Of a DNA stretch of 64,000 nt, positions 1-12,404 are shown one piece after another (position 1 is the first letter of the stretch; each line of letters starts with the position of its first letter). The notes beneath the pieces are model-generated. The model was not told the DNA's origin. It saw only the letters and a list, made by a program, of their open reading frames with translations, and did no database searches. Made by a program: the position numbers and the translations under genes. This stretch comes from Pomphorhynchus laevis. Its lineage: Eukaryota > Acanthocephala > Palaeacanthocephala > Echinorhynchida > Pomphorhynchidae. The stretch is from NCBI GenBank assembly GCA_012934845.2, contig WNNJ02003831.1, positions 62,001-126,000 of the forward strand, in the 5' to 3' direction.

Positions 1-2880
1 GAAATATCAGTCGAACAAAATAGACAGGTAATACACCTCTTTCGCATTGGGAAGAAACAAGATGGTACCAAACCAAGGCTTTTGAAAGTTGTTGTTGATA
101 GCCCCGAGACTAGTAAGCAAATCATCAAGAATTCCTTTAAGTTAAGGGGCTCCAGTATCAGACTTCTACCTGACCTCAGCACTGAAGATAGAAACAGATT
201 GAAATCTGCAAGGAAAGAGCTTCAACAAAGAATTCAAAAAGGTGAAAAAATCTAATTGTGAAAAATTTTCAAGTTGTGCGGCGAAGGGTAAATACGCGAT
301 TCAGCCTCGGAATCCGTCTAACCGTTCCATCGACACTCTCCGCCGCACAGATTCGTGCATCCACCACGTAAACATCAATCCAATTTCAACACCAACAGCG
401 ACACCACACCACTGCCGTTACTCTCAAAATAATATTTCCATCATGTACTCTAACTGTTTAAGCATGTACAACAAATTTGACGAAATATTGTGTCTCGTTA
501 ATTCAATGAACACAAACATCATAGCATTGAGCGAAACCTGGCTTAACAACGATATATCTGATAATGAAATCTCAATCCCAGGCTACTTTGTTATACGATC
601 GGATCGAACCGCCTCAAAAGGAGGTGGAGTTATATTATACGTCAAGCAACCGTTAACCATCATCGAGCACAGCATTGTATCAGATGATTCATACAACGAA
701 TATCTGTGGGCAACAATATCTTCTCCTGAGAGATAAAAACTAAAAATCGGTTTATTTTACCGCTCTCCGCGCTCCGCAACTGAAAAGATTGGCATCTCTT
801 TACGACATCACCTAACAAGCTTATCACCGATCATTATCCTATGAGACTTCAATATGCCTTATGTCAATTGGGACCTATATACTTCAACACATGGTTGCGA
901 TGTTGAATCATCCAATCTCCTTGATACGTTCAACGATTTCAATCTAACCCAGCATATTCACGAACCCACTAGAAGGAGGAAGCAATAATCTGCCATTTTA
1001 GACCTCTGCTTATCACAAGGGGAACCCACAATTGATGACAGAAACGCAGGTGCTTCGTTTCGAATCTTTGTCGATCATCAAAAAGATATCCCAGTAAATT
1101 GTTCAAACATATCAGCTCATTTAAATCAACTACGCCTGAGATCAACTCTATATTTATGGAAACCGGTGAGCTCACATTTGATGACAAAGCAATTGCCAAT
1201 ATTTTCCTAGATCAATTCACGCTAGAGAGTCCTACCTGTCAGTATTGCCCCCGAGTCTCCACAGCTCAATATCCGTGTTACGAATTTACTCCATTTGATA
1301 AATTTGAGGTACTTAACGAACTTCTAAAGCTACCACGATCAATTGCGGCAGGACCAGACAATATTCCTCCAATTCTTCTTCGGGAACTTGCACCAGTAAT
1401 ATATGAACCTTTACACACCATATTCGATTTCTCCTTGTCAACAGGCTGTATACCATCAGATTGGAAATGTTCTATAATCCGACCTCTCTACAAAAAAGGC
1501 GACCGTAATCTAGCAAGCAACTATCGGCCAATAAGCCTTACCTGCGTTGCTTGTAAAGTGCTAGAGAAACTGCTTTTTAAACGAATCATCGGGCACCTAG
1601 AAGGGAACCAAGTACTCTGCGACAACCAGCATGGTTTCCGCCCAGGAAGATCTACTGTCACAAACCTCGTAATTGCGAGAAGTGATTGGACAGATGTGCC
1701 GAGACTGGAGTTAGTGTTGATGTTTTGTTTTTCGACCTCAGCAAAGCATTTGATCGGATATACTATGATGTCCTCCTTATTACGCTGGAACAGTACGGCA
1801 TCAGAGGAACCCTCCTAAATTGGATTAACTCCTTCCTTAGAAATTGGAAGATTACTGTATTGGCCAATAAACATATGTCAAAGACAAGAACTCTTGGACG
1901 CGGTGTTCCTCAGGGATCGGTACTCAGTCCATTGCTCTTCATTATTTACATCAACGAGCTTACTACAGCTATTTCGAGTCCATGTGGTTTATATGCCGAC
2001 GACTTGAAAATTTGGCGACCAATAATCGATAGCCGAGATCCAATGATACTCCAGAGAGACATTGATAATATTAAGGTATGGTGTAATCAACGGGGACTGG
2101 TATTAAACCCCGATAAGTCAAAACATATGCGCATCGGACATCTACACATCAATTCGTCATATGCCATTGACGGAAGAGAAATTGAAACAGTTCCCCAATT
2201 TCAAGACCTTGGAGCGATCGTAAATTAAAGCTTATCGACCATCCCACATACCAGTCACACAGTTGCTAAATGCCGTCGAATTTTAGGACTTATTAGAAGG
2301 ACCATTGGCCAGCTTGACGCATCCAGTTTTAAGTTAATTTACAATGCTTATGTCTTATCTTTAATGAGATACGCTTCACCTGCCTGCCACCCTCAAACTA
2401 CGACAGAGATGAACCTGTACGAATCAATATTACGCAAGGCCACACATCTTGTACCCACCCAACGCAAGCTCTCATTCATTTTTCGACTCCACGCACTTGG
2501 TGTGACCATAGTGAAGAAATCTTTAAAGTCATCTGATTTAATGTTTGTGTGGACAACGCTTAATGTTCGAAAATGGCAGAGGGAACATGTTTGTCGTAAA
2601 CTGTTCGAACTTCGAAATTCAAACAGATTGAGGGGACATCACCTCACGTTAAAGACCCACATTCGTCCACGAAGAAGATTTAACACAATTGTCAACCGAA
2701 CGTGAAAAAGCTGGAATAAGCTACCAAGTCAACTGGTTTCGGCCTCCAGTATTTTGTCCTTCAAGAGAAGTCGAAGAATTTACTAACTTAGAACAATCTG
2801 ATTTTCATTGATATTTGTTTTTTACCCTGTACTTAGCCTGTACGAGATCTACGCTCTTTTGCTACTGTTGTATTTAATAA
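1..2880 (+). mobile_element. LINE family A (CR1-like) copy 1, decayed, cut by window start
   Basis: A non-LTR retrotransposon reading rightward. Bases 1-243 encode the C-terminal part of an ORF1-like protein (R.GK...KVVVDS... then DLS.EDR...ARKEL pattern), ending in a stop. Bases 242-736 encode the N-terminal half of an APE-type endonuclease (ALSETW, then GGGVILYVK). The rest of the endonuclease (DFNMPYVNWD) runs to about 1090 with in-frame stops. Reverse transcriptase lies at 1099-1818 (AGPDNIPPILL, NYRPISLT, QHGFRPGRST) and continues in another frame at 1686-2228 (DLSKAFDR, GVPQGSVLSPLLF, YADDLKIWR), so there is a frameshift near 1690. The C-terminal region follows at 2229-2760 with more breaks. 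The catalytic YADD box is intact. The 5' part lies outside the window. CR1-like is inferred from motif style. Confidence 0.85.
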
Positions 2881-2883
2881 TAA

Positions 2884-4140
2884 TCAATCGGCATGTTTCC
2901 AATTTTATAAGAGCAACGAATGTCTGGGGGAGCCGATCCGCATATGTCTACATTTAGTCGCATTTATCATCAGCCCATTAGATATACACCGTTTATTTAT
3001 GGAATCCAGGTCTTTTTGAAGAGCGCTAACATCGGAATCATCAATGATTCGCCTCCAAACCTTAATATCATCTGCGTAGGTAACACATTCCGACGTTAAG
3101 TTGTTTGTAATATCATTTACATATATATTAAAGAGAGTCGGACTAATGGCCGATCCCTGCGGGACGCCTGTCGTCATCATTGAGTAACCAGAAAGATAAT
3201 GGCTTATGCATACTGCAAACGAGCGGTTGCTTACGAATGATTGAATCCAGCGTAACAAAGAGCCCCGTACACCAATGTTAGATAATTTGTTTACTAGCAA
3301 ATTGGGAATAACTCTATCGAATGCTTTCGATAAGTCTATAAATATCACATCTACTTTGGAACCACTCCTCATCGAATCCACCCAGCTTGCTCTCACTTTC
3401 ACAAGGTTCGTTACCGTTGAGCGATTTGGCTTAAATCCATGCTGACTGGGGCTGATGCGATTATTAGCTTCAACGAAAGCGCTAAGGTGACGAAGAATCA
3501 ATTTTTTAAATACCTTACAAGCTACAGATGTGAGACTGATGGGACGGTAGTTCGAAACCTGGGATTTATCCCATTTCTTGAAAATTGAACGTACAATAGT
3601 CTTAGTCCAATCAGATGGTAGATAACCTGTGTTTAGTGAACTTCTAAAAATAGAAGCTAAGGGAACGTATATAGCATGGGCCAATTCCTTTAAGAGTATT
3701 GGAGGTATATGGTCAGGACCTGACGCAAGATTCAGCCTAAAGAGCAAAACGCAGCGATCACTGGACCCTAAAGGAGGATTGTGCAATAGATCACATGCCT
3801 GATCAACCCTTTGAGAAAATACAAGATCTAGTATAGAGTAGCATCCATCAGTAGTAAATCCGGCAGGCGCGGATAAATGCTGAGTGATTAATAGATCGCC
3901 TACCAAGAACTGTCATAGCTTCTTATCGTCACGAATGCAGTTACCAAGGATGTTGTTGCCTTCTTCGTCGACCGCTAAGGTCGATAAATTAAAATCACCA
4001 ACTAAATGAAAGAGTGATTTCTCGCACTACATGCTCTAGTTAGAATGTGTATCAGTTCATTATCTAAAATAGCTGATTTGAGTGTTCGATAAAAAACTTT
4101 AAACTAAACGCCAAGGTTGGATATAACTAGATCAACTTTA
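2884..4140 (-). mobile_element. LINE family A copy 2, opposite strand, internally deleted
   Basis: A second family A element on the minus strand, abutting the 3' end of copy 1 tail to tail. A long open frame (3906 down to 2905) starts in the last part of the endonuclease (SILDLVFSQR, GSSDRCVLLF) and passes directly into the reverse transcriptase (SGPDHIPPILL, NYRPISLTS, QHGFKPNRST, DLSKAFDRV, GVPQGSAISPTLF, YADDIKVW). About 200 residues usually separate these regions, so the element lost an internal segment in frame. Upstream on the minus strand, about 3920-4080, lies more endonuclease (HLVGDFNLST), interrupted by a stop. Near 2905 the frame shifts and the C-terminal region is missing. Confidence 0.85.
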
Positions 4141-4165
4141 AAACATATCTATTATAAGGCTAATA

Positions 4166-5265
4166 TCTATCTATATTCGCCTCATATCTATCCGACCGTT
4201 CCTTTCGCGTCTGTTCTAATTCATCATCCTCCCCTTCCATCCCTATTGTGTGCGGGGTCCCACAAGGTTCAGTCCTAGGTCTCCTGCTTTTCTCTCTTCT
4301 GCTTGGCGATCTATCTCTGTTTATCAAACCTTACTCCTTTAAGGTCATGCAATATGCCGATGACATTCTAATCTATTCTCATGCACCCGCACATCGCATA
4401 CACGATATAGGCATTTCTGCATCCAACTGTATTTCTTCTATCTACAAACGTCTCTCCAATCTCCATCTCGTTCTAAACCCTGACAAGTCCAAAATAATGT
4501 GGATCCTCCCCCGCAAACCAAACATATCTCCTCCCACTGTATATTTTGCCTCATCGATCATCCTCATAGTTCACAATCTCACTTTCTTAGGCTTCCATTT
4601 CGATGATCACCTTTCCCTTAAACCTTTCGTCCGTGACAAGGTCCGCTCATCTAACTTAATTCTCCGTGACATCCGCCGTATCCGCCCCCTTATCGACTTC
4701 CGTTCTTGTATGTCTCTTCTTTCATCGCTTCTTTTCCCTAAAATCGATTACTGCCTTAGCCTTTTCGCCAATTCTCCAAAATCCATCATCCTACCCCTAC
4801 AACGAATAATCAACACCGCCGTTCGAGTGCTCTTTCGTCTCCGTCGCTTCGACCACACATCCACATATTTTGCCCAACTCTCCTGGCCCACCATCCACAT
4901 CCGCATCAAACTCCGCCTTCTTCTCGTTACTTTTCGTCTCATCGCTGTCGGCTCCCCATCGTTCATCAACCTTCCTTTCTTAGACGATACTCGCCCCACC
5001 TCGCTATCGCTTCGTTCCTGTCATACCCTCTTACTCCACGTTCCTAATTACTCCAACAACTACGGTCTCCGATCCTTCCTCGTCGCCGCCTCACTCGCCT
5101 GGAATCAACTCCCTCTCGACGTCCGCCGCGCCCCCTCCTTTATCATATTCAAACACCTCCTCCGTTCACACCTTCTCGACACCTGATTCACAGTCTTGTT
5201 TTTTGTGTGGTCATGTAAGCGTGCGCTGGCACGCATTTGCCACGTTAAAATAAATCCTTTTTTTA
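4166..5265 (+). mobile_element. LINE family B (L2-like), 5'-truncated copy
   Basis: Reverse transcriptase from the catalytic domain to the C-terminus, with the 3' tail. The open frame 4248-5186 gives GVPQGSVLGLLLF, VMQYADDILIY, LNPDKSKIMW and a C-terminal domain ending in the WNQLPLDVRRAPSF pattern typical of L2/CR1-type LINEs. Just upstream (about 4180-4247) the same element continues (SYLSDR.FRV) in the adjoining frame. The 3' UTR after 5186 carries a motif shared by all family B copies here (a GTGCGCTGGCACGC-like block, then GCCACGTTAAAATAAAT) and ends in a short A-rich tail. The endonuclease and the front of the RT are missing. The long intact C-terminal frame suggests a fairly recent insertion. 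Confidence 0.85.
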
Positions 5266-5284
5266 AACACTCGCATGTTCCTCC

Positions 5285-5520
5285 CTGATTCTAATATCTC
5301 ACTATGTTGCTAATCACGATCCTCTCCTTGACATAAAGAGCTACTCATCCACCCTTCTTAGGAGTAGACCTATCTGGATGTACCAAATGATAATTTGGAA
5401 TTGATATTGCACTATCAAGAATGTCATCGTCTCTAAAACACCTAAAATGTCTGTATTCTTAGAATGCGTCTTCATTTAATAAATAATCGAATAATTGCAT
5501 GCTTCAAGGGCGGCTGCGAG
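5285..5520 (-). mobile_element. LINE family A endonuclease fragment
   Basis: The minus strand translates to a piece of APE endonuclease: an ISIPNYHLVHPDRSTPKKGG block followed, after an in-frame stop, by VALYVKE. This matches the region around the GGGV motif in the other family A copies. No RT is attached; the fragment is broken on both sides by neighbouring elements. Boundaries are approximate. Confidence 0.55.
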
Positions 5521-6884
5521 ATCATTTACCTTCAGGAAAATTTTGATTTTCTCATAGTACGATACTGTCTTCCAAGAAGCCAGTCGTATTGATTTTTGAC
5601 ATGCTTATATATTTTTTATTTTCAGTAATTTTTGTCTTTGCAGAAGCCGAGAACCGCACGGGTTAATAAATAATTTGGTCCAACATGTTTGCCATCCTAC
5701 ATAAATATGATCCCGGCCTATTCTTGACTTAGTTTTTACAAGAGTTATTGGTGAATTTCTAACATCTGCTATCATCCACCAGTAGGCAACAGTGATCACT
5801 GTTTACTGTCATTGTATGTACCTTGTCATGACGATCTGTCTTTACTCAGATCATGAAAAGAAATTAAGCTAAAGTTGACATTAAGCAACTTCAAATAGCA
5901 TTTTCTACTCTTCTGTTAGTTAAGAACACTTGTCGGCCCGCTTATTGCGAACGTCCAATGTTTTCGCTCAATTGCAGCGACCTAAATCGAGTATCTCGCG
6001 CCCTCCTTGGTTCGACTATAAGGTCCGTTCAGCCCTGAAAGTTCGAAACAGATTATGGCGTATGTCTAGAAGAGATCAGTATCTTCGTATTGAGTACACT
6101 GCTTCTCGGAATCTTTGTAAAAGGCTAAAATTTAAAAAAGACAATCATTCGAGAACAACATTGCATGTGTATCTATCATAATCCGAGGAGATTATTTCGT
6201 AGTTCCCGAAACGTTCAAATAGGAATTAACTCCATTCACTCGTCGGATAGAGTTCTGACAGGGGAACCCCAGATTGCTAATCATCCAGCAAAGATCTTCG
6301 CGGTTCCATGTAACTCTACTGTAGACTTTATTCAGTTCGTCTGGCACTCGGTTCTTGTTCCTATCCGCTACCGCGCGATAGAGATTAAAGTAGATGATAT
6401 TTACAGTGAATTATTGGCGATGAGGCAATTTGGCTCTCCGGACCCTGATGGCATTGTACCTTTTCTGGTTCGTACTTTAGCGTGTTCTCTCTGTCAGCAT
6501 CTAACTTCTGTTTTACGACACAGCCTCAAACATTTCTGGATTCCCGGCATTTGAAAGCGTCCCATCGTAATCCCGATACCCAAGAAGCATCCACCTGTTA
6601 GTTCGTCAGAGTTTCTCCTGATTAGTCTTACTTGCGTGTTTTCTTAAATTCTCGAGAAAACTAGTCAAGATGCAGATTCGACTTCATATTAAGTAAAACA
6701 GTATTATCTCGGACTCACAACACGGATTTATACCAGACCGTTCTTGTTTAACAATTTTAATAAAGCTCGTGAAAGATGGACGGACGCCTTAAGTACTTGT
6801 TATGTTATTGACGCTGTCCTTTTAGACTTTCCTAAGGTCTTTGGCCGTGTCACTCGTGACGGTATCGTCTAATTGCTTTCTCAC

Positions 6885-6968
6885 TGTACCGAGTAAATTC
6901 AAGCAAAGAAGAATAGGCTTTATTCTAATACATCTAGAATAACAAGTCAAAAGGTAAGTATCATTACA
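6885..6968 (-). repeat. LTR of the Ty3/gypsy-type element (its 3' LTR)
   Basis: One of two 84-bp direct repeats that bound the element. It is read on the minus strand, so this copy is the downstream LTR. The ends are TG and CA on the plus strand as written. It is very short for an LTR but matches its partner almost completely. Confidence 0.8.
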
Positions 6969-8530
6969 TTCTCCCCACGACATAATCATTTAAGTACGCA
7001 GGACTTCTTCGATTTCTTTGAGGTCGTAGTTCCCCATTTTCAGAACGATTGAAGCATCTCGTAGGGTAGTTGCTCTGGCACGTATTATCAGTATTTAAGA
7101 GAAATGATTCATCTTGTCTGGATAGTTCGTTTTCCTCGTTGTGATTGACCGTCTCATCGATATACTTCGTTGCATCCAAGTTTTCAGGGTTGACAGTGAT
7201 TTCATCAGAACGCTTATCTGAATGGGAAAGATTGAGAATCAATTAGAGGACGAATCAACTTTGAGAAATCTTTAATCCAGGAACTGTAGTAGGCGAACAA
7301 ACCAACAATACGCTTTAAGGATGCTGCGTTCTTGGGTTCCTCAAGGGAAGTAACTGAAATCACTCGATTGGGGTCAGGGGACATTTTTCCTTTAGAAATT
7401 TGGTAACCAAGTATTCGTATACACGAAGACGCGAACACACACTTTGAATTGTTCAAGGTTATATTGTATTTTGTGGCTACGTTTAGAAAACGCTTCAGGT
7501 TACTGTCATGTTGCTCTTTACTTCTTCCGCCGATCACGACATCATCCAGATAAGCGTAGGTGTCTGTCAACTTCTCTCTATTAATTATCCCATTGATAAC
7601 TCGTTGAAAAGCAGGAACGGCGTTTGTGAGACCGAATGGTAGACGATTGAAGTGATATAAGGATCCATTCGCCTCGAAAGCAGTATAATGACGCTCGTCA
7701 CTGCGCAGCAAAATCTGATGGTAAGCTGATTTAAGATCGAGACAACTGTAAAAGGAATATGGAGCTAATTTGTTGATAAAATCATCAATTCGTGGAAGTG
7801 GGAAGGCGTCGAGCTGAGTAAATTTATTGACAGTTTCCGAATAGTCAACAACCATCCGTCTCTTTTGGTTCTGATTGACAATGAGTACTTGAGCGCGCCA
7901 GGGCGATTGACTAGGTTCGATAATTTCGTCGGATAATAGTTGTTTGATTTGGCTGTCAATAAACTTTTCATCGTACGGATTTCTTCTACGAGATTTTGTT
8001 GCGATAGGATGGATGGATTCGTCCAGAAATTTGAATAGCTGAGGAGATTCAACTGTCAAAGCTTCTGCAGCTCCAATTGTAAAACAAGGATCGGAACCGT
8101 TGAATTTCATAAGTAACGAAGTGTGTCTTGAAAGGAATGGCCGGCCAAGTATAACATCCGAACATAAAGACGACAAAATATGGAATTTTATATTCTTGTA
8201 AGGTCTGCCATCAGCTGATATATCCGCTACCACGAATTGTCGTAATTTAGTCGAGAATGCGGTGTTCGCCATAGACACACGTATAGTTGAGGGGTTCGAT
8301 GTCAGTTTGCACAAAGTGGAAATATCAGGTCTTATCAAATTGAATGCACTACCTGTATCAATCAACGCATTTAACGAAACCCCTTTTATACAAATTTGAA
8401 TTGTTGGTAGCGTCGCGGCAGAATCTTGAAAGAAAGAAGTGCTACCTAGCACGGAATGGACACCTGTTGAAATTTGTCGTTTGGATTTACACACCCGTGC
8501 GAAATGACCCAACTTCCGCAAGTACGACAA
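6964..8530 (-). pseudogene. pol-like region of the LTR element (fossil)
   Basis: On the minus strand this region contains, in order: a zinc-knuckle-like segment (CRTCGKLGHFARVC style), an aspartic protease segment (LIDTGSAFNLI), a reverse transcriptase (RMVVDYSETVNKFT, then LDLKSAYHQI, LPFGLTNAVPAF, YLDDVVIGG) and a short C-terminal tail with an LRPQRNRRSPAYL motif typical of the end of gypsy pol. It is part of a broken element and is not a host gene. Confidence 0.75.
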
Positions 8531-8619
8531 GTGATATTCTTAGCAGGACATCGATCTCGTTTGTGAATTGTATCTCCACAAAAGTAGCATTTGCGACGTT
8601 CTACCGAGTTACATTGTAT

Positions 8620-9231
8620 TTAACAAGGAAGTTCTTGTATATTTTCATGTAGTTCATTTATGGTCATCGATTCACAACCCATATTTAAGTTTGATTGTTC
8701 TGTGAAATGGCTTGCTTGAGTATGCGCGTCTTCCAAAGTTCGTGCAAGCTCGTACGCCTTGGCTTTATTGTGTACCGCAGCTTCAAGCAGGCGTTGCCGA
8801 ATTATCGGTGAGTTGATTCCTGCGACGAACGTGTCGCGTAAAAATAAATCTCGATAATTTTGAGCTGTTACAGCCTCGAATGGACATTCACGACCCAGAG
8901 ATTCGATATGCCTTATGAATTGATCGATTGTTTGGTTGGACGATTGGCGCTGATTACGCAATTGATGTCGCAGAAACAAATCCGTTTTCGATTTGACGTA
9001 CGTAGTAGATAACGTCGATAACGCGTCTTCGTAAGTTTCCGTTTCTCGAAAAAGGTCGTAAACCTCCGCTGAAACCAGGTTCGTTAAAATGTGAAATTTG
9101 TCACTATCGGACGGTGACTCCAAGGACGAAATGAATGTCTTGAAACGTATGAGCCAATGTCTCCAGGTGCGCTCGGCATTCGTGTCATCAGGATGCAATT
9201 CCAAGATGTTTGGCTTCAAGATCTTGTCCAT
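8620..9231 (-). pseudogene. gag-like region of the LTR element (fossil)
   Basis: About 200 residues beginning MDKILKPN close to the 5' LTR. The mid-section (ERTWRHWLIRF, then LRNQRQ.SNQTIDQFIRHIE) is the pattern of a Ty3/gypsy retrotransposon gag domain, and a C-terminal helix-rich stretch follows. It belongs to the element at 6885-9338 and precedes the pol region, as expected. Confidence 0.7.
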
Positions 9232-9254
9232 GGTAACAGTGTATTAGAATAAAT

Positions 9255-9338
9255 TGTACCGAGTAAATTCAAGCAGAGAAGAATAGGCTTTATTCTAATA
9301 CATCTAGAATAACAAGTCAAAAGGTAAGTATCATTACA
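9255..9338 (-). repeat. LTR of the Ty3/gypsy-type element (its 5' LTR)
   Basis: The partner of the repeat at 6885-6968, directly next to the gag-like start at 9231. The 5-bp duplication ctcac follows it at 9339-9343. Confidence 0.8.
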
Positions 9339-9911
9339 CTCACTATGGTTTTTTTCGGTGTACTTCAAGGATCTGTTGTGGGCCCACTTTATTTTGTCGT
9401 ATTTCTTAATGACTTGCTCATGCGTTTAAAGAACCCTGTTTTAGCATTTTCTGATGATTTAAAAATTTAGACTGTTGTTCGTACACCTACCGATTGTCAG
9501 TCACTACAGGACGATCTGGACTGCTTTACTGAATGGTGTTAAGTCACTGGACTTCTGTGAAACGTGGATAAATGTATATTGATGAGAATGAGGAAGACAA
9601 CCTCGTCGTTCCAGTATCGCATTGGTAGTGCGTTATTAAATGAAATTGAACATCATAAGGACTTAGGTGTAATAATTCATCGCTCTCTTAAGACTCGATT
9701 GAATAGTGAGCGCGCAAGGATAAAAGCAACTAGGGCATTGTACTACATAAAAAATACATTTATCCGACTGTCACACTCAATGCTTAGTATCTTATTTTCT
9801 TCACTAGTCCGCCCTCATCTGGAATACTGCACCCCTGCGTGCTTTCCTACCACTAAGCAAGAATTGCTCGACTATGAGTAGGTACTGAAGAGAGATTCAA
9901 AGATATGCTTT

Positions 9912-12404
9912 ATAATATATATAATATAATACAAATTTATTTAATGTGGCGAATACGTACAAGCTGCACGCTTACAAGTCCACAAACAAAAAAGAAAAAG
10001 TCAAGCAGATAAATTGTTTAAATGGGATCGGATTTGTCGTTTGAAGCACGGCAGGGAAGTTGATTGGCGTATATGAATGGGCAGATAGTTCCACGATAGA
10101 GGAATATCCACCGGGAAGGAGCGGAGTCCAAAGGAGGTAGAGTAGTTTGGGACATGTAAAAGAAGGGAATTACAGGAACGCAAGGAACAGTAAACAGGAC
10201 GAGAATTATCAAGAAAAGGAAGGTTGAGAAATGAAGGGGTATGAAAAGTTACAAGGCGGAAAGCAACGATAAGAAGACGAATTTGAACACGACAATAAAT
10301 TGTAGGCAAATCGAGAGAAGCAAGATGGTAGGATGTATGATCAAAACGACGAAGACGGAGGAGAATTCGGACGGCTGCGTTGACGATGCGTTGTAGGGGA
10401 AGAAGAGTGGATTTAGGTGAGTTGGAAAATAGACTAAGACAATAATCGAGTCTAGAAAAAAGGAGAGAAGATATGAGAGTCATACAAGAAGGGAAATCGA
10501 TCAATCTACGAACTTGACGGAGGTTGCGGAGTATCAAGGTAGATGAGCGTACTTTATCTCTAACGAAAGGTTTAAGTGAAAGTCGGTTGTCAAAATGGAA
10601 GCCTAGGAAAACGAGATTATCAACGATAGGAAGAATTGTAGAATTTAATGATACGGAGGGAGGTTCGAAGCCGAGGCGTCGAGGTAGGATCCACATAATT
10701 TTGGATTTATCAGGATTCAGAGAAAGGCGAAGGGAAGAAAGATGATTGGAAATTGAGACAAGACAGTCGGAAGCAGAAACACTAAGATCGTGAATACGAT
10801 AAACAGGTGCATGAGCATAGATGAGAATGTCATCAGCATATTGCATAACATGGAAGTTAAATTTATGAGAAATCGAAGACAAATCACCGAGAAGAAGAGA
10901 AAAGCATAGGGCCTAATACGGAGCCTTGTGGAACACCGGACGGAATGGACGAAGGATGGGAAGAGAGAAGAGTTAGAATAGACGCGAAATGTACGGTTTG
11001 ATAGATATGAAGAAAACCATGATACAGTGGGTAAAGAGAAGCCATAATCATGACGAAGGCGATGGAGAAGAATCGAGTGATCGACGATGTCAAAAGCAGA
11101 CGATAGATCAAGAGAAACTATGACACTACATAATTTATGATCGCGCGATATGAGTAAGTCGTTATAAACTTTAAGACATGCAATTTCGGTAGAGTAATTA
11201 GAGCGAAAAGCGGCTTGGAAGGGAGGAAATAAGTTAGAGGAATAGAGATATGTATTAACTTGCTTAAGAACGAGACGCTCAAGGAGTTTAGAGAGGATTG
11301 GGAGGTTAGATATTACGGTACGAAGATGATAGTGAGGAGTTGAGAGATTGCTTTTTGATAAGAGGACGAACAGTGGCGCATTTCCAAATGGAAAGAAATG
11401 TACGGCTACGGATGGACGAGTTTAACAATTTGGTTAGGAAGGGTGAGATATAGGAGCAGATATTTTTAAGCAAGTGAGTGGGAATTTTGGGTCGGAAGGA
11501 GAGGTTTTATTAGGTAATGACAGCAGAACCGAAGAAACTTCATCAGACGAAACGGGAAGAAGGTGGAATAGTTCTGGGAGGGAAGTATTTAAAGAGAAGA
11601 GTGGGTACAAGGGGGCTATGGGTAGTAGGGAAAGTAAATTAGATAGCTTAGTTTGTAGATAAGAAGAAAATTCATCAGGATTTATATTACAAGGGGTAGA
11701 TGATCGTGAAAGAATTGAGTTTAAGATTTTCCAATGAGATTTAGAGTTGGAAGATGACTCGAGTTGATTTCGCCAAAAGAGAGTACGTTTAGTACGTATA
11801 AGAATGAGATGTGAACGGCGTAGAGAAAAGTAGGAATCACGGAGATTTGGAGGGAGTGAGTTAGGAAAACGTTTAAGAAAGCGATTATGCGCACAAAAAG
11901 AGTGACGGAGTCGACGCTTAGAAAGACTACAGTCAGAATCGAACCAGGGAGCATGGCGCAAGCGCTGAGAGCGTCGGAGTCGACTAGGCAGAAGGTTATT
12001 GAGGATCGACGTAAGTTCAGAATCAAACAGAATGCAGAGATCATCGGGAGAGAGATAGTTAAGAGGAAGTGAAAAGAGTGAAGAATTGAGTAAGGCTGTG
12101 CAGAGAATAGGGATATCGAGAAGCTTCCAGGGTCGACTTGGTGTAGATAATGGTAAAGGCGGAGAAGGAGGATGGGGACGAGTAAGAGTAAGAGTGACAA
12201 GGAAATGATCGGACAAACCAGGATCAGTAATTGACAAGGAGGTATAGTCATTGAAGCAGTTAGGAACAGCAATGATGTCGAGAGCACCGCCGAGAATATG
12301 AGTTGGGCTTGTTGAAAGTAATTTATAGTTAAAATCAGAAAAAAGATTAGTTAAAGTGATAGAGTCAGAGTCAGCCGGGCGATCATGACGAATGTTAAAG
12401 TCAC
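9912..12404 (-). mobile_element. LINE family B (L2-like), long copy
   Basis: The longest family B copy, read on the minus strand. From its 5' side: endonuclease end (GDFNIRHDRP at about 12400, then IPGLSDHF-like SITDPGLSDHFLVTL), a linker with PWFDSDCSLSKRRLR (12237-11434), the RT front (SLDLSSAFDIVDH near 11100), the catalytic part (SGVPQGSVLGPMLF at about 10930, MQYADDILIY at 10860) and the C-terminal domain ending SWNYLPIHIR...FKRQIRSHL (10882-10001). The frame changes several times (near 11430, 11110 and 10883), so it is not functional. The 3' UTR motif of the family follows, down to about 9915. Its 10.0-11.5 kb part is nearly identical to the inverted copy at 18.4-19.9 kb. Confidence 0.85.

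Larger units (their letters stand above)
6880..9343 (-). mobile_element. Ty3/gypsy-type LTR retrotransposon, fossil, nested in a LINE
   Basis: An element read on the minus strand, bounded by two direct repeats of 84 bp (6885-6968 and 9255-9338). The repeats begin with TG and end with CA and appear to differ at about one base. The host sequence ctcac is duplicated on both sides (6880-6884 and 9339-9343), a perfect 5-bp target-site duplication. Parts in order on the minus strand: a gag-like region, a CCHC-knuckle/protease/reverse transcriptase region and a short integrase-tail-like region. The family call rests on the RT style (LPFGLTNA, YLDDVV) and on the protease DTGS motif. It looks broken, with roughly two or three breaks and an incomplete set of pol parts. 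The near-identical LTRs suggest a young insertion. Confidence 0.85.
5610..9895 (+). mobile_element. LINE family A (subtype 2), split by an LTR element insertion
   Basis: A decayed LINE on the plus strand in two pieces, 5610-6884 and 9339-9895. The first piece holds the end of the endonuclease (LDLVFTRVIGEF near 5720), the linker (PPWFDYKVR.ALKVRNRLW at 5990-6060) and the front of the RT (SPDPDGIVPFLVR, then PIPKKHP and LISLTCVF at 6430-6650) with several stops. The second piece continues with GVLQGSVVGPLYFVVFLNDL (about 9360), a degenerate SDDLKI box, and the C-terminal region at 9564-9881 (HHKDLGVIIHRSLK, RPHLEYCTPACF). The LTR element at 6885-9338 separates them with a 5-bp target duplication. 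The related copy at 37210-38560 shows the uninterrupted arrangement. Confidence 0.75.

Noticed and set aside
5605-5799. Minus-strand frame as a host gene
   Set aside because: The plus strand there encodes the end of a LINE endonuclease (LDLVFTRVIGEF), so the minus frame is its shadow.
10524-10745. Basic open frames antisense to LINE B (also at 19068-19358, 11887-12072 and 4748-4999)
   Set aside because: They are shadows of the reverse transcriptase frame on the other strand and recur wherever LINE B occurs.
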